From positions 1 to 23,171 of the forward strand of contig CAAGFE010000096.1 of assembly GCA_900769075.1 (NCBI GenBank): DNA of 23,171 bases. The letters run 5' to 3'. Below, piece by piece: positions 13,155 through 20,407 of this stretch (position 1 is its first letter; each line of letters opens with the position of its first letter). Under the pieces are notes generated by a model, which worked only from the letters and a program-made list of their open reading frames with translations, searched no databases and was not told the origin of the DNA. The position numbers and the translations under genes are program-made. The DNA is from Clostridia bacterium. GTDB taxonomy: Bacteria; Bacillota; Clostridia; Christensenellales; Aristaeellaceae.

Positions 13155-14119
13155 GGCAGCGCCTCCCTTCCTGTCAGCTCGTTCAGCCCGACGCGCCACA
13201 GCCCCTTTTCACGCTTCAGGTGCAGCACCAGGCCCTCAAAGGGGCGTTCTGCCCCCTGCTCCAGCCAGGCCCCCCGGAGGGTGAACACGGCGCTCTGCCC
13301 GTCGGAAGCGATGCTGCCGCCCTCGGCCTCCGCCCACAGCAGATGGGGCTGGGCAGCCATGATGTCCGCAAAGGCGGCTTCATCGGGAAGGGCCTGGAAG
13401 CCCTCGGGGACGGCGCGGGCCACATAGCGGTACAGCCGCCGGAAATCCCCCTCCTGCCAGCATTGGAGGATGATCTCCGCCGTCCGGGCGGGGCTGAGGA
13501 GGAGGCTTTCGTCGCGGATCAGCGGATCAGCCAGGGCCTGGTTTCCATCCAGGGTATAGTACCCCTGGCGCAGGCGCAGGCTGTCGGTACCCGCGCGGGT
13601 TTGATCCACCAGGATCACCACGGCATCCACCGCGCAGTTTTCCGTCAGCGTGGCGACGATGGACTGCATGGCCAGGGTGCGGCGCAGGGGGACTTCCACG
13701 GCCCATTTCGCCTGATCCCGCCAGGTGGAGGGTTCATCGGCAAAGCCGTTCATGATGTGCCGGGACAGGGTGACGAACATCACCCGCCCGGATTGGGTGG
13801 CGGAGATGACCTGTGTGCCCTGGGGGAACAGGCCGCCCAGCTCGGTGGCAGCGGCGCTGGGGCCCTCGATCAGCGTCCGCAGGAGGGCCAGGGCGAAGCC
13901 CTCCGTCTGGGGAAACGCAATCTCCCGGGCCTCGGAGGCCAGATAGGGCTCATCGCCAAAGCGGAACCACAGCGTTGCGCTTTGCTGGCTGGCGGGCAGC
14001 CCGGCGACCACGGGCTCGGGGATGCCGGCGCCTTGCTCGCTGGCCATGGGCGCAAGGGGATCGCGGGCGCAGCCGGTCAGCAGCAGGCAGCACAGAAGGA
14101 GCGGAATCAGCTTGCGCAT
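13151..14119 (-). CDS. GerMN-domain lipoprotein next to the sensor kinase
   Basis: This 322-residue protein carries lipobox LLTGC (Cys 17). A GerMN-like domain spans about 48-185: TLWFRFGDEPYLASEAREI, LALLRTLIEGP, FPQGTQVISA, VMFVTLS. The C-terminal part (about 225-315) is a separate alpha/beta region ending KGLWRVGLNEL. The arrangement recalls LpqB, which has GerMN plus a C-terminal domain and is encoded directly after the MtrAB two-component genes in Actinobacteria. The ATG overlaps the kinase stop by one base, and a G-rich site (AAAGGGGG) lies about 7 nt upstream. A role as an extracytoplasmic modulator of the adjacent kinase is inferred from position. Confidence 0.8.
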   Translation of the reverse strand: MRKLIPLLLCCLLLTGCARDPLAPMASEQGAGIPEPVVAGLPASQQSATLWFRFGDEPYLASEAREIAFPQTEGFALALLRTLIEGPSAAATELGGLFPQGTQVISATQSGRVMFVTLSRHIMNGFADEPSTWRDQAKWAVEVPLRRTLAMQSIVATLTENCAVDAVVILVDQTRAGTDSLRLRQGYYTLDGNQALADPLIRDESLLLSPARTAEIILQCWQEGDFRRLYRYVARAVPEGFQALPDEAAFADIMAAQPHLLWAEAEGGSIASDGQSAVFTLRGAWLEQGAERPFEGLVLHLKREKGLWRVGLNELTGREALP

Positions 14120-15507
14120 CAGGCATCCCCCTTTCGGATGGGCAATGTGACGGTGAAGGCGGAGCCCTGACCGGCAACGGAGTCCACGCGGATCTCGCCG
14201 CCGTGGAGCTGCACCATCTGGCGCACGATGGACAGCCCCAGGCCGGTGCCGCCGGTGACCCGAGAACGGGCCTTGTCCACCCGGTAGAATCGGTCAAAGA
14301 TATGCTTCACGTCCTCCTCGGGGATGCCGATGCCATTGTCCTGCACCACCAGGGTCGCCGTGCGGCTGTCGGCGCGGAGGCTGACGTTCACCTGACCGCC
14401 CTCGGGGGTGTATTTGATCGCGTTGTCGATCAGGTTATAGACCACCTGGCTGAGCTTTGACTCATCGCCGGGGAGGATGACTTGCTCCGCAATGTCCCCG
14501 CGCAGGGTCAGCCGGGCCTTGCCGGCGGCGGGCTGAAGGGCGTGGAGCGTGTCCTCACACAGGGCGGACAAATCCACGCTGTCCGTTTTCATCGGGGCCT
14601 GCCGGGAATCCATCTGGGTCAGGGTGAGCAGATCGGTGATGATGCCGGACAGCCGGTCGATCTCGTGGTTGATGTCCTGCATGAATTCCGCGCGCAGCTC
14701 GGCGGGCATGTCCGGCTGATAGATCAGGTTTTCCAGCAGGATCTTCATGGTGGCCAGGGGCGTTTTCAGCTCATGGGAGGCATTCTGGACAAACTGGCTG
14801 CGGCTCTGGTCGAAATGCTCGATCTTCTCCGCCATGGCGTTGTAGCTGTCTGCCAGCTCCCGCAGCTCGCCGGAGGTGCGCACCTTCACCCGGGCGGACA
14901 GGTCGCCCTTGCCCATCCGGCGGATGGTGGAGGTCAGCGCCTTGATCGGGGCCGTCAGCGTGAGGGCGAAGATCAGCGCGGCGATCAGCGCCGCCGCCGC
15001 CACCACGATGAACACCGTCATCAGCTGCCGCTCGACGGTCTGGATGGCTTCGCGCAGCTCGGTCACGGGGGTGGAGAGCAGCACGGCGCCGATGATCTCA
15101 CCCCCCTGCGTCATGGGCGCGGCGCACAGGGCGGCGTATTCCCCCGCGTCATCCACGGGGTGAATGCCGTAGGCCAGGGCCTTTTCACCGGCAAGCACCG
15201 CGATGGCCTCGGGGGTGCTGACGCGCGTGCCCTCCAGGAGGGACAGGGTATCCAGCTGAATCTTGCCCGCCGCGTCGATGAGCAGAATGCGCCCCTCCGC
15301 GTCCGCCGCGGCGGCGGAGAGGGGCTCGAACAGGGCGTCCAGATTGGCGGAGGCAAAAAAAGGCGCAACCGACGCAGCCAGCTTTTCCGCGGAAAGGCTG
15401 GCCTGACGGGTGCGCTGGGCATACAGGGTAGAGGAGACCAGCCCGGTAAGCAGGGCGGCCATGGCTGCAAAGGACGTGCCAAGGATGAGGAGAAATGTCA
15501 GCAGCAT
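14119..15507 (-). CDS. Membrane sensor histidine kinase
   Basis: The 462-residue kinase has a first transmembrane helix at about 2-26, an extracytoplasmic sensor (27-160), a second helix at about 161-184 and a HAMP linker (185-238). The HisKA domain has H245 in FVQNASHELKTPL. The HATPase domain has the N box NLIDNAIKYTPEG, G1 DNGIGIP, the F box and G2 GGTGLGLSIV. It belongs to the WalK/PhoR type. The start is unusual: ATG 15507 has only a weak upstream site. The 11 codons before it in the same frame (KRPLLTSIRGK) look like the basic N-terminal tail of a kinase, yet no ATG, GTG or TTG occurs there before a stop. The true start may be a non-canonical codon. It is coupled with the response regulator upstream and a GerMN lipoprotein downstream. 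Confidence 0.95.
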   Translation of the reverse strand: MLLTFLLILGTSFAAMAALLTGLVSSTLYAQRTRQASLSAEKLAASVAPFFASANLDALFEPLSAAAADAEGRILLIDAAGKIQLDTLSLLEGTRVSTPEAIAVLAGEKALAYGIHPVDDAGEYAALCAAPMTQGGEIIGAVLLSTPVTELREAIQTVERQLMTVFIVVAAAALIAALIFALTLTAPIKALTSTIRRMGKGDLSARVKVRTSGELRELADSYNAMAEKIEHFDQSRSQFVQNASHELKTPLATMKILLENLIYQPDMPAELRAEFMQDINHEIDRLSGIITDLLTLTQMDSRQAPMKTDSVDLSALCEDTLHALQPAAGKARLTLRGDIAEQVILPGDESKLSQVVYNLIDNAIKYTPEGGQVNVSLRADSRTATLVVQDNGIGIPEEDVKHIFDRFYRVDKARSRVTGGTGLGLSIVRQMVQLHGGEIRVDSVAGQGSAFTVTLPIRKGDA

Positions 15508-15538
15508 TTTCCCGCGGATGCTTGTCAGAAGCGGCCGC

Positions 15539-16231
15539 TTAGTCCTGATCGGTGAAATAGTAACCCACCTTCCACTTTGTCAGAATGAATTCAGGCTGGT
15601 TGGTGTTGCGCTCGATCTTCTCGCGCAGGCGGCGGATATGCACGTCCACCGTGCGGGCGTCGCCGGTGTAGTCGTACTTCCAGACGTGCTCCAGCATTTC
15701 CTGCCGGGAGAAGGGGCGGCCCCGATTGGTGATAAACAGGTGGAGCAGATCGAATTCCTTGGCGGTCAGCTTGATATCCTCGCCCGCCAGCTTCACCGTG
15801 CGCTTGAGCAGGTTGACCTCCAGGTCGCGCACGCGGATGATCTTTGTTTCCTCCACCGGGGCGGGGGCACCGGCCCGGCGCAGCACGGTGCGGATGCGGG
15901 CGCGCACCTCCAGGATGTTGAAGGGCTTGGTCATATAATCGTCCGCGCCGTATTCCAGGCCGAGAATCTTGTCCATATCCTCGCCCTTGGCGGTGAGCAT
16001 GATGATCGGCACGTTGGACTGCTCCCGGATGCGCTGGCAGACGCTCAGCCCGTCCAGCTTGGGGAGCATCACATCCAGCAGCACCAGATCGAAGGGCTGG
16101 GCCTGGAATTTGGCCAGGGCTTCCTCGCCATCCATCGCCAGGTCGGTTTCGTACCCTTCCTGTTCCAATGTAAACTTCAATCCCTTGAGCATCAGGGGTT
16201 CATCATCAACCAGCAGAATGCGCTTGCCCAC
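15539..16231 (-). CDS. OmpR/PhoB-family response regulator
   Basis: The 230-residue regulator has a receiver domain (1-115) with acidic pocket D9/D10, phospho-acceptor D53 (LLDVMLP), T80 and K102. The winged-helix DNA-binding domain (about 130-228) includes LTAKEFDLLHLF, the recognition region RTVDVHIRRLREKI and the wing GYYF. It is close in type to WalR/PhoP, but the neighbourhood lacks walHIJ genes, so orthology is not claimed. It starts with GTG at 16231: GAGGTG (16237-16242) sits 5 nt upstream, and the only upstream in-frame ATG is followed by a stop. It is the first gene of a five-gene operon driven by the promoter at 16286-16314. Confidence 0.95.
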   Translation of the reverse strand: MGKRILLVDDEPLMLKGLKFTLEQEGYETDLAMDGEEALAKFQAQPFDLVLLDVMLPKLDGLSVCQRIREQSNVPIIMLTAKGEDMDKILGLEYGADDYMTKPFNILEVRARIRTVLRRAGAPAPVEETKIIRVRDLEVNLLKRTVKLAGEDIKLTAKEFDLLHLFITNRGRPFSRQEMLEHVWKYDYTGDARTVDVHIRRLREKIERNTNQPEFILTKWKVGYYFTDQD

Positions 16232-16285
16232 ACTATCACCTCATGTTTGGTTCCCAGCCTGTGCAGATGCTGGAAAGTTGCTTCT

Positions 16286-16314
16286 ATTGTACGATGAATC
16301 ATGAAAAAAAGCAA
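16286..16314 (-). promoter_or_regulatory. Promoter of the two-component/GerMN operon
   Basis: On the minus strand TTGCTT (16314-16309), a 17-nt spacer and TACAAT (16291-16286) form a good sigma-A promoter about 45-50 nt upstream of the GTG start. A run of seven T directly follows the -35. Confidence 0.75.
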
Positions 16315-16339
16315 GCGGCGTGCAACCGTTTCGTTACGC

Positions 16340-17035
16340 TTATAAGAAAAAATTGTCGTTTTTCCCGGGCAGATCCGCTGCCAGGCGCCCATCCCGGATG
16401 AACAGCCTGCGATCGGCACGGGCCGCGGCGTGCCGGTCATGGGTGATGAGCAGCACGGTGCGCCCCTCCTGATGCATCTCGTCCAGGAGGGTCAGCACCT
16501 CGGAGGTGGACTGGGGATCCAGCGCGCCGGTGGGCTCGTCCGCCAGGAGGACGGCGGGGTTGCGGCTCAGCGCCCGGGCGATGGCAACCCGCTGCTGCTG
16601 ACCGCCGGAGAGCTGCGCGGGCCTGTGATGCATCCTCTCGCCCAGGCCGACGCGGGTCAGCAAGGCTTCCGCCCTGGCGATGCGCTCGCCTTCCTTCATG
16701 CCGCAGAGAATCAGGGGGAGGGTGACGTTTTCCAGCGCCGTCAGGCGGGGAATGAGCTGAAAGCCCTGGAACACAAAGCCGATCTGCCGTCCGCGCACCC
16801 GGGCCAGCTCCCTGGCGGGCAGATGGGACACATCCTCGCCGTCCAGCAGATAGGTGCCGGAGGTGGGGCTGTCCAGGCAGCCCAGCAGGTGCATGAGCGT
16901 TGATTTCCCCGATCCGCTCGGCCCGACGATGGCGGCGTATTCCCCCCGGCCGATGTGAAAGGAAACGTCCTGCAGCGCGTGGACGGTGCGTTCGCCCATG
17001 GTATAGCTGCGGCTCAGGTGTTCCACGGTGATCAT
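16340..17035 (-). CDS. ABC transporter ATPase, MacB/LolD type, without an adjacent permease
   Basis: This 231-residue ATPase has Walker A GPSGSGKS (38-45), Q-loop FVFQGFQL, signature LSGGQQQR (142-149), Walker B LLADE (163-167) and the switch His in LITHD. The N-terminus (ITVEHLSRSYTMGERTVHAL) and overall length are typical of the MacB/LolD/FtsE-like group that pairs with FtsX-fold permeases, usually for export or lipoprotein and peptide handling. No such permease is encoded in the window: the upstream gene is a secreted repeat protein and the downstream gene a response regulator. GGAGG (17044-17048) lies 8 nt before the ATG but only 2 nt after the T-run of a terminator, so expression depends on read-through or antitermination. 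No good terminator follows its own stop. Confidence 0.93.
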   Translation of the reverse strand: MITVEHLSRSYTMGERTVHALQDVSFHIGRGEYAAIVGPSGSGKSTLMHLLGCLDSPTSGTYLLDGEDVSHLPARELARVRGRQIGFVFQGFQLIPRLTALENVTLPLILCGMKEGERIARAEALLTRVGLGERMHHRPAQLSGGQQQRVAIARALSRNPAVLLADEPTGALDPQSTSEVLTLLDEMHQEGRTVLLITHDRHAAARADRRLFIRDGRLAADLPGKNDNFFL

Positions 17036-17050
17036 CGCGGTTTCCTCCGC

Positions 17051-17084
17051 AAAAAAACTTCCTGCCCATAGCTTGAGCAGGAAG
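17051..17084 (-). terminator. Rho-independent terminator after the repeat-protein gene
   Basis: An 8-bp stem (17058-17065 with 17077-17084) with an 11-nt loop is followed on the minus strand by seven T (17057-17051). It ends the repeat-protein transcript 17 nt after that gene's stop and touches the ribosome-binding site of the ABC ATPase. Confidence 0.85.
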
Positions 17085-17101
17085 GAAAGAAAGCATGCGC
17101 G

Positions 17102-17899
17102 TCAGACGCTCAGGGAGGAACCGTTGAGGATTTTGGCGATGATCTCCAGCATCTCCACACAGCGGTAGAGCCCGTTGACGGCCTGCTGGGGCGCGCTGTC
17201 GCAGGAGTAGTTGTTCAGCACGAAGTCGGTCATCACGCCGGAAATCTCGCTGGCATACTTGTTCCTGGTGTCCAGCGCCTTGGCGATGATCTCCAGCATT
17301 TCCACCATGCGGTAGGTGCCGGTCACCAGCTGCTGGGGAGCGCTCTTGCAGGAGTAGTTGTTCAGCACATAATCCGACATGACGCCGGAGATGTCACTGG
17401 ATTTGCCGCCGGTTTCCTTGGCGATGATCTCCAGCAGTTCCACGCAGCGGTAGGCGCCGTTGACGGCCTGCTGAGGCGCGCTGTCGCAGGAGTAGTTGTT
17501 CAGCACGAAGTCGGTCATCACGCCGGAAATCTCGCTGGTATACTTGTTCCTGGTGTCCAGCGCCTTGGCGATGATCTCCAGCATTTCCACCATGCGGTAG
17601 GTGCCGTTGACCAGCTGCTGGGGAGCGCTCTTGCAGGAGTAGTTGTTCAGCACATAATCCGACATGACGCCGGAGATGTCGCTGGATTTGCCGCCGGTTT
17701 CCTTGGCGATGATCTCCATCATCTCTACGCAGCGGTAGGCGCCGTTGACCTGCTGCTGGGGGGCGCTTTTGCAGGAGTAGTTGTTCAGCACAAAGTCGGA
17801 CATGACCTCTGAAATGGCGGAGGTATAGCTGTCCGCACAGGCGGGTACAAAGGAGAAGAGCAGGCACACAAGCAGCAGGGCGGAAACAATGCGTTTCAT
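17102..17899 (-). CDS. Secreted five-repeat cysteine-containing protein of unknown function
   Basis: The 265-residue protein begins with a signal peptide (MKR, hydrophobic to about residue 18, then VPACADS). Cleavage after ACA is likely; VPAC could instead be a poor lipobox. The mature part is five repeats starting at residues 29, 75, 124, 170 and 219, alternating 46 and 49 residues long (A-B-A-B-A). Each carries MxDxVLNNYSC, SAPQQ, V.G.YR and VE(M/L)(M/L)EIIAK. Cysteines are at 43, 89, 138, 184, 233 in every repeat, plus 57, 152, 247 in the A repeats (YRC). B repeats have Met there and end ALDTRNKY. The repeats are probably helical. No family is recognised. AAAGGAG lies 9 nt before the ATG. 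It has its own promoter and terminator, so it is probably well expressed and monocistronic. Confidence 0.85.
   Translation of the reverse strand: MKRIVSALLLVCLLFSFVPACADSYTSAISEVMSDFVLNNYSCKSAPQQQVNGAYRCVEMMEIIAKETGGKSSDISGVMSDYVLNNYSCKSAPQQLVNGTYRMVEMLEIIAKALDTRNKYTSEISGVMTDFVLNNYSCDSAPQQAVNGAYRCVELLEIIAKETGGKSSDISGVMSDYVLNNYSCKSAPQQLVTGTYRMVEMLEIIAKALDTRNKYASEISGVMTDFVLNNYSCDSAPQQAVNGLYRCVEMLEIIAKILNGSSLSV
17105..17815 (-). repeat. Tandem coding repeats with a recent 285-bp duplication
   Basis: Repeat units on the minus strand are 17815-17678, 17677-17531, 17530-17393, 17392-17246 and 17245-17105. At DNA level an A+B block of 285 bp is duplicated: about 17173-17433 matches about 17458-17718 with only roughly five differences by eye, including near-silent ones. 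This points to a recent unequal exchange, and the repeat number may vary between strains. Confidence 0.9.
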
Positions 17900-17931
17900 G
17901 GGGAAGGACTCCTTTCGTACACAGCGGACAG

Positions 17932-17941
17932 TGTGATCACA
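17932..17941. promoter_or_regulatory. Palindrome TGTGATCACA just downstream of a promoter
   Basis: A perfect 10-bp palindrome lies about 10 nt downstream of the expected transcription start of the repeat-protein gene and about 17 nt before its ribosome-binding site. The position suits a repressor operator; no regulator is assigned. Confidence 0.4.
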
Positions 17942-17953
17942 TATCCTTCACCC

Positions 17954-17982
17954 ATTATACACATCTTGCACACAATTGTCCA
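17954..17982 (-). promoter_or_regulatory. Promoter of the repeat-protein gene
   Basis: On the minus strand TGGACA (17982-17977), a 17-nt spacer and consensus TATAAT (17959-17954) form a strong sigma-A promoter. The leader is about 48 nt. No clear terminator for the upstream dipeptidase operon was found in 17983-18011. Confidence 0.8.
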
Positions 17983-18011
17983 GCGTTTCCCGGGGATGCC
18001 CTGACGCGGGC

Positions 18012-18920
18012 TTACTTGATGCGCTCAAAATAGTCAACCAGGTTGCGCCCGGCGATCTTCTCCACCGCGTCCTCGCTGTAGCCGTAGTCCCGCAGCGCGC
18101 GCAGCAGGTTCTCCATCTGGCCCGGATGGCGCAGATCCTCGGGATAGCGCTCGATGCCGTCGAAGTCGCTGCCGAAGCCCACGATGTCCGCGCCGCCCAG
18201 CTGGCAGATGTGGTCGATGTGCTGGGCGAGGGTGACGGTGTCCGCCTGCTTGTCCTGGGAGAGGAAGGCGGGGTAGAAGTTCACGCCGATGAAGCCGCCG
18301 TACTGGATCATCATGCGAATTTGCTCGTCGGACAGGTTGCGGAAGTGATCGCACAGCGCCCGGCAGCAGGAATGGCTGGCCATCGGGGGCCGGAGCCCCT
18401 TGGCGAACAGGTCGTAGAAGCCGCGCTCGTTCAGGTGGCTCACGTCCACCGCGATGCCAAGACGCTGCATTTCCCGGATGACCTGCACGCCGTAGTCCGT
18501 CAGGCCGTCCTCCGCGTTCTTTTTCGCAGGGGTGCCCAGGGCGTTTTCGTTGTTCCAGACCGGCGCGCCCATGCGGATGCCGCGTTCCCGCCACAGGGCC
18601 ACCTTGTCCAGCCCGTCCTGGAACACCTCGCAGCCCTCCAGGCTCAGCATGAAGTGGGGCTTGCCCGCCGCGGCCTCGCCGGGGTCATCCACCTGGGGAA
18701 TGCCCGCGTCGATGAACTGCTGCCGGGCGGCGTATTCCGCCTCGGCAATGGCGGCATAATCGCCGCCGGGGCCCTTGGGGCCGCTCCACAGGGCGAAGGT
18801 CTGCAGCGTCACTCCGCCTGCCCGCAGCCGGGCAGGGGTGATGTCCACCTCATCGAGGGCCTTTTTGCCCACGGACAGGTTGAACAGCGTGTCGGAATGG
18901 GTATCGGCAACGTACATCAT
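18012..18920 (-). CDS. Membrane-dipeptidase family (M19) metallopeptidase
   Basis: The 302-residue metalloenzyme hydrolyses dipeptides with a binuclear zinc site. Metal ligands and motifs seen are H8-x-D10 (ADTHSDTL), E95 (SLEGCE), H161 (VDVSHLNERGF), H182 in the SHSCCRALCDHFRNLSD block, and the late GSDFDG. It has no signal peptide, so it is probably cytoplasmic and acts on imported or recycled dipeptides. The start at 18920 is chosen from GGAGG (18927-18931) 6 nt upstream; a second ATG at 18917 is equally possible. It is last in an operon with a glycosyltransferase-like protein (11-nt gap) and zinc/manganese ABC genes, a sensible partner for a zinc-dependent enzyme. Confidence 0.93.
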   Translation of the reverse strand: MMYVADTHSDTLFNLSVGKKALDEVDITPARLRAGGVTLQTFALWSGPKGPGGDYAAIAEAEYAARQQFIDAGIPQVDDPGEAAAGKPHFMLSLEGCEVFQDGLDKVALWRERGIRMGAPVWNNENALGTPAKKNAEDGLTDYGVQVIREMQRLGIAVDVSHLNERGFYDLFAKGLRPPMASHSCCRALCDHFRNLSDEQIRMMIQYGGFIGVNFYPAFLSQDKQADTVTLAQHIDHICQLGGADIVGFGSDFDGIERYPEDLRHPGQMENLLRALRDYGYSEDAVEKIAGRNLVDYFERIK

Positions 18921-18931
18921 GGGGGGCCTCC

Positions 18932-20380
18932 TTATTCGTGATCGGTGGTCAGCAGGGTAAAGAGCTGGCGCTCCACGGGGAAAACCACCAGCTGGAACCA
19001 CTCCGGGTGCTCGCGGAGGATCAGCTGCCACAAAAGGGTCTGGGGCGGCAGCTCACCCCGCTGGTTGAGGAAGGTCAGGCAGCGGGCCTCCATCTCCCGG
19101 GCCAGAGGGAGAATCAGCGGATCCGGCACGGTGAACATGGTGGGGTCGGGCTGACCGCCTACCATGGCGATCATGATCTTGTCCGTGCAAACCCTTTCCC
19201 AGCGGAACAGGGCACGGGGGGACAGGGGGAACTGAACGCCGTCCGCGTCCAGCCAGATGTAATGGCTGTGGGTCAGCTCGCGGTCGCGGGCCTTGGCCAA
19301 GATGGCCGCCTTGGACAGCGCCAGCACCGCCTGCGGGGCTTCCACGGGCAGATCCATCATATACCAGGGCTTGAACTCCAGCACATTGGGCAGGAAATCC
19401 GTGATCTTCCGCAGCTGGAGCGGATCCGCATAGGCCAGCAGCGGCAGATGCTTCAGCCCCGCCAGCCGCTTGAGCCAGCGCAGGGTTTCCTCCGCCATGT
19501 CGGAGGTGCAGAGGGTGACGCAAAGCGGCTGGGGCTTGACCCTGCGGAAGGCCAGCTTCTGCCGGAAACGGTACATCATGTCCCGGGAGCGCACGGAGAG
19601 GGGCACCTTCACCTGGAAATTCAGCTCCTCGGAGATCATGCCGCGGCGGCTCTGGGCGCTGAGGGAACCGGTGCGGAAATCCACGCCGAAGAGCTGCTGG
19701 AAGCTCTCGCACCGCGGATGCTCCGGCGACACCCGGCAGGGCGGAACAGGCACGTCCCACACCAGGCGGATGACGGGCTTGGTCAGCGTATAGAGGCTCC
19801 AGCCCTCGGCAAAGGCGCGCAGGAACAGGGGCTCCCCGTCTGCTTCCGCCATCGCCCGGAAGAAGCCCGCCGGGGCGAACACGAAGTCCGGGTGGAGGAA
19901 GGGGCCGCGCTCCAGGGCGCTGGTGTACTTCATGGGCATGCCGTGGCGGAAGGTCAATTCGCCCTCGGGGCTGAAGGCGTCCGCCCCCACGGGACAGACC
20001 GCGTCCAGCGGATCCTCCCGAACGGGCAGGCAGCCGGTGAGGGCGTTGCGTCCCTTGCCCGCGTTCGGGCAGCGGTTCAGCTCCTTCAGGAGCGCCCTGT
20101 CCCAGCCCGTGGTGAAGCGCATGGCGGGATGGGCCATCAGCACATGGCTTTCGCCCTGCCACAGCTCAGGCATGGAGGACCAGATGTCGTTCTCCGGGCA
20201 GAGGAACTGCACGCGACCCAGCGATGCCATCAGGGCCTGGGCTTCATTGTCCGGCTCACACACCAGCGTGATGCCGAAGGACAGGGCGGAAGGGGCGGAT
20301 GCGTTTTCCCTGGCGGAGAGCAGGGCCGTCTGAAGATCGGCAAATTCGGCGGCGGACGCCAGGATCAGGATGCGATCCAT
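18932..20380 (-). CDS. Glycosyltransferase-like protein, two-part
   Basis: The function of this 482-residue cytoplasmic protein is not established. The first half (about 60-210) follows the pattern of the GlcNAc-transferase-like family (PF11397): AHPAMRFTTGWDRALLKEL, a central LTGCLPVRED, then HPDFVFAPAGFFRAM and AFAEGWSLYTLTKPVIRLVW. The acidic DSH-type metal motif there appears lost (MAHPAM). The second half (about 284-450) contains HYIWLDADGVQFPLSPRALF (374-392), whose DAD triad is typical of GT-A folds with metal-bound nucleotide sugars. It may be a fusion of an inactive and an active GT-A unit. GGAGG (20389-20393) is 8 nt before the ATG. It lies between a zinc/manganese permease gene and an M19 dipeptidase. 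Family assignment is by pattern only. Confidence 0.55.
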   Translation of the reverse strand: MDRILILASAAEFADLQTALLSARENASAPSALSFGITLVCEPDNEAQALMASLGRVQFLCPENDIWSSMPELWQGESHVLMAHPAMRFTTGWDRALLKELNRCPNAGKGRNALTGCLPVREDPLDAVCPVGADAFSPEGELTFRHGMPMKYTSALERGPFLHPDFVFAPAGFFRAMAEADGEPLFLRAFAEGWSLYTLTKPVIRLVWDVPVPPCRVSPEHPRCESFQQLFGVDFRTGSLSAQSRRGMISEELNFQVKVPLSVRSRDMMYRFRQKLAFRRVKPQPLCVTLCTSDMAEETLRWLKRLAGLKHLPLLAYADPLQLRKITDFLPNVLEFKPWYMMDLPVEAPQAVLALSKAAILAKARDRELTHSHYIWLDADGVQFPLSPRALFRWERVCTDKIMIAMVGGQPDPTMFTVPDPLILPLAREMEARCLTFLNQRGELPPQTLLWQLILREHPEWFQLVVFPVERQLFTLLTTDHE

Positions 20381-20407
20381 CGGGAGAACCTCCTTGATGT
20401 CGACAAA

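Noticed and set aside
10689..13427. A 912-codon open frame on the plus strand opposite the GerMN genes
   Set aside because: Low-complexity Gln/Gly/Arg/His composition typical of antisense shadows; the minus-strand genes have lipoboxes, start signals and coupled overlaps.
17105..17815. CRISPR-like array
   Set aside because: The repeats are 138-147 bp coding units in one frame with no short spacers, and no cas genes are near.
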